Source: Nitrospirota bacterium (GTDB lineage Bacteria; Nitrospirota_A; Leptospirillia; Leptospirillales; Leptospirillaceae). Taken from it: a stretch of DNA of 7,756 nucleotides. A model generated the notes under the pieces. That model saw only the letters and a list, made by a program, of their open reading frames with translations, did no database searches and was not told the origin of the DNA. The stretch spans positions 1-7,756 of the forward strand of contig JAJYPO010000101.1 in assembly GCA_021795275.1 (NCBI GenBank), written 5' to 3'. Below are positions 7,301 to 7,756 of the stretch, piece after piece. The translations under genes and the position numbers were made by a program. How positions within the stretch are numbered: position 1 is the first letter of the stretch; every line of letters begins with the position of its first letter.

Positions 7301-7756
7301 TTATCCGGGAAGGGGAGGAGGACGGAAATCCCTGGGGGGTAAGATTCAGTCAAGGTCTTTTTAATATGACCAGTGACAGCAAGCTGTTTTTGACGATGAA
7401 TGATCTCAGGGAGAAGGAGGCCCTCTTTTCCGGCGTGACGGCAAAGCTTCCCGATGGAATGGTCTATGTGCCCTTGTACGAGGCCAAGATGGTGCATCAT
7501 TTCGACCACCGGTTTGCGACCTATGAGGAGAACGGGAAAGACACGCGGGATGTGACGGATTCGGAGAAGGCCGATCCGGCGTATTTTGCGCGGCCCCGGT
7601 ATTGGGTTCCTGAACGTGAGGTGGACAAGGCCCTTCCATCCTTCGAGGGTGGAATCCGGAAAGAACAAAAACGGGGCTGGCTCTTGGGATGGAGGGATAT
7701 TGCAAGGTCAACGGATGAACGGACAGTCATTGCGGGGGTGATTCCCAGGGTGGGGG
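4351..7756 (+). CDS. drmMI: Eco57I/DrmMI-type DNA adenine-N6 methyltransferase, 3'-truncated
   Basis: The frame is open from ATG 4351 to the right edge: 1135 codons without a stop. Family members are commonly around 1300 residues, so a C-terminal piece is probably missing. It should transfer a methyl group from S-adenosylmethionine to N6 of adenine to protect host DNA. Visible blocks: an N-terminal family region ending in WGITFNG...IRLVRE (170-184) and YIEADL (193-198); helical RLVYRFLFLMTVEDR (295-309); INYRDMDTEELGSVYEHLLE (414-433); the YYTP motif X region (474-477); motif I DPSCGSGHF (514-522); GVDANPLA (563-570), carrying the SAM ribose-binding acid; HILCGNSL (595-602); motif IV NPPW (770-773), the catalytic signature of N6-adenine and N4-cytosine enzymes; SGKLNLYALFSE (about 847-862); ENREKLFPAVDSRQRFSL (899-916); and YEAKMVHHFDHRF (1043-1055). 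No nuclease active site is recognisable, so this looks like a methylase and not a combined type IIG enzyme. The BREX methylase PglX is a relative, but the adjacent drmD favours DrmMI. GC content drops after the NPPW codons. Confidence 0.88.
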   Translation, partial: MTTILSRKGSPGDSLPSGSAVSVYGGLFSPDFLRLVASFSAPYQGGEDYGLSKGLNLRDEMGRWWRIAQGEWEFFGGKKADGPDASRWMMKVLKEILSFDDLSPLDGWQSGERRFPVTHLSHDKGVPLVLLPSGRSLDQTGAEWGDGHRKRSPQGLLQEFLNARPTGNRWGITFNGSAIRLVRENPSLTRPAYIEADLKRIMEEDLYPDFVLFCLLFHASRFRIPTGQAEPVLEIWRGEAEKTGERALSDLRNGVRKALQFLGNGFLSFPKNDALRKDFSSGEVTASDFHQQLLRLVYRFLFLMTVEDRNLLHERRLGGEIRERYRSGYSMSNLRDRARRRRLFDEYPDLWQGLLVTFEGLDNGSLELGLSPLGGLFSENQCSHLTASLIDNASLLSAVRELGYFESNGMLSRINYRDMDTEELGSVYEHLLELHPAVNVDGTPWRFFYVGHQEEEGGGERSASGSERKSTGSYYTPDSLVQELIRSALDPVIDRTLSESPLPAKALLNLRIVDPSCGSGHFLLAAARRMALELARVRMQTDSPDEESRRHALREVVAHTIFGVDANPLAVELCRTALWLETVEPGKPLGFLDNHILCGNSLVGLLNMDLLKKGIPAEAYVALTGDDKEVARGIKKRNDPFTQIVLNTIPFKGVQAGVQVPVIDLDTLPEETPEDIARKEKAWIQQISAQDQRRLSADLFTSAFFLPKTRESQSVIPVTDDLNRVIQNAPIPHEMCEAIEEISRELRFFHWPLMFPEIYARGGFDVVLGNPPWEVSQLSESEYFASTSPEISILAGEARKKKICELETEDPALWKRYLLAKRFFETTNSFVRASGRYELVNSGKLNLYALFSETILSLLNSRGHAGFLVPTGIATDDTTKFYFDHLVQNGRLVSLYDIENREKLFPAVDSRQRFSLITLGNQVKASRFVFFATRSEHLSDDRRMFTLSSDEIRLFNPNTGTCPTFRSQKDFELTKKIYEKAGVFIREGEEDGNPWGVRFSQGLFNMTSDSKLFLTMNDLREKEALFSGVTAKLPDGMVYVPLYEAKMVHHFDHRFATYEENGKDTRDVTDSEKADPAYFARPRYWVPEREVDKALPSFEGGIRKEQKRGWLLGWRDIARSTDERTVIAGVIPRVG

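Noticed and set aside
4351..7756. Assignment of the methylase to BREX (PglX)
   Set aside because: The overall fold is shared, but no BREX gene such as brxC or pglZ is visible and the gene is coupled to a clear drmD.
1..7756. CRISPR arrays, tRNA or rRNA genes, insertion-sequence ends, long repeats
   Set aside because: None was seen on reading; the whole window is accounted for by three overlapping reading frames.

Overview
This window lies inside a single plus-strand operon and is coding almost from end to end. It holds the 3' end of one gene, one complete gene and the 5' part of a third. Adjacent genes overlap by four bases (ATGA), and there is no intergenic stretch, RNA gene, insertion sequence or CRISPR array. 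The three products belong to an anti-phage restriction-like system of the DISARM class 1 type. The evidence is a complete DrmD-type SNF2 ATPase directly followed by a large Eco57I/DrmMI-type adenine-N6 methyltransferase.

Region by region: (1) Positions 1-1448 encode the C-terminal 481 residues of a DUF1998 (MZB) protein, probably a long superfamily 2 helicase whose motor domain lies upstream of the window. It carries a CX2C-X13-CX2C zinc ribbon, the DUF1998 core with a second four-cysteine cluster, and a C-terminal Vsr/DUF559-like nuclease-fold domain. (2) Positions 1445-4354 encode a full-length 969-residue DrmD with all the helicase motifs needed to assign it. (3) Positions 4351-7756 encode the first 1135 residues of the methyltransferase, including SAM motif I (DPSCGSGHF) and catalytic motif IV (NPPW). 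The gene runs off the right edge with no stop codon.

A reasonable working model follows. The methyltransferase marks host DNA, the two ATPases recognise and move along unmodified incoming DNA, and the nuclease-like tail of the first protein may do the cutting. The unusual point is architectural. In described class 1 DISARM, drmD and drmMI accompany separate drmA (helicase), drmB (DUF1998) and drmC (phospholipase-D-like) genes. Here the gene beside drmD instead joins DUF1998 to a nuclease-like domain. Genes outside the window could still include drmA, drmB or drmC, so this is a lead and not a proof.

The organism is a bacterium of moderately high GC with strong GGAGG-type Shine-Dalgarno sites. 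drmD and most of the methyltransferase gene are about 60% GC by hand-counted samples, while the first gene is nearer 47%. An acidophilic Nitrospirota such as Leptospirillum would fit the style, but that is only a weak guess. The composition step at the first gene junction, and a second dip inside the methyltransferase gene after its catalytic motif, suggest a mosaic, horizontally assembled locus.
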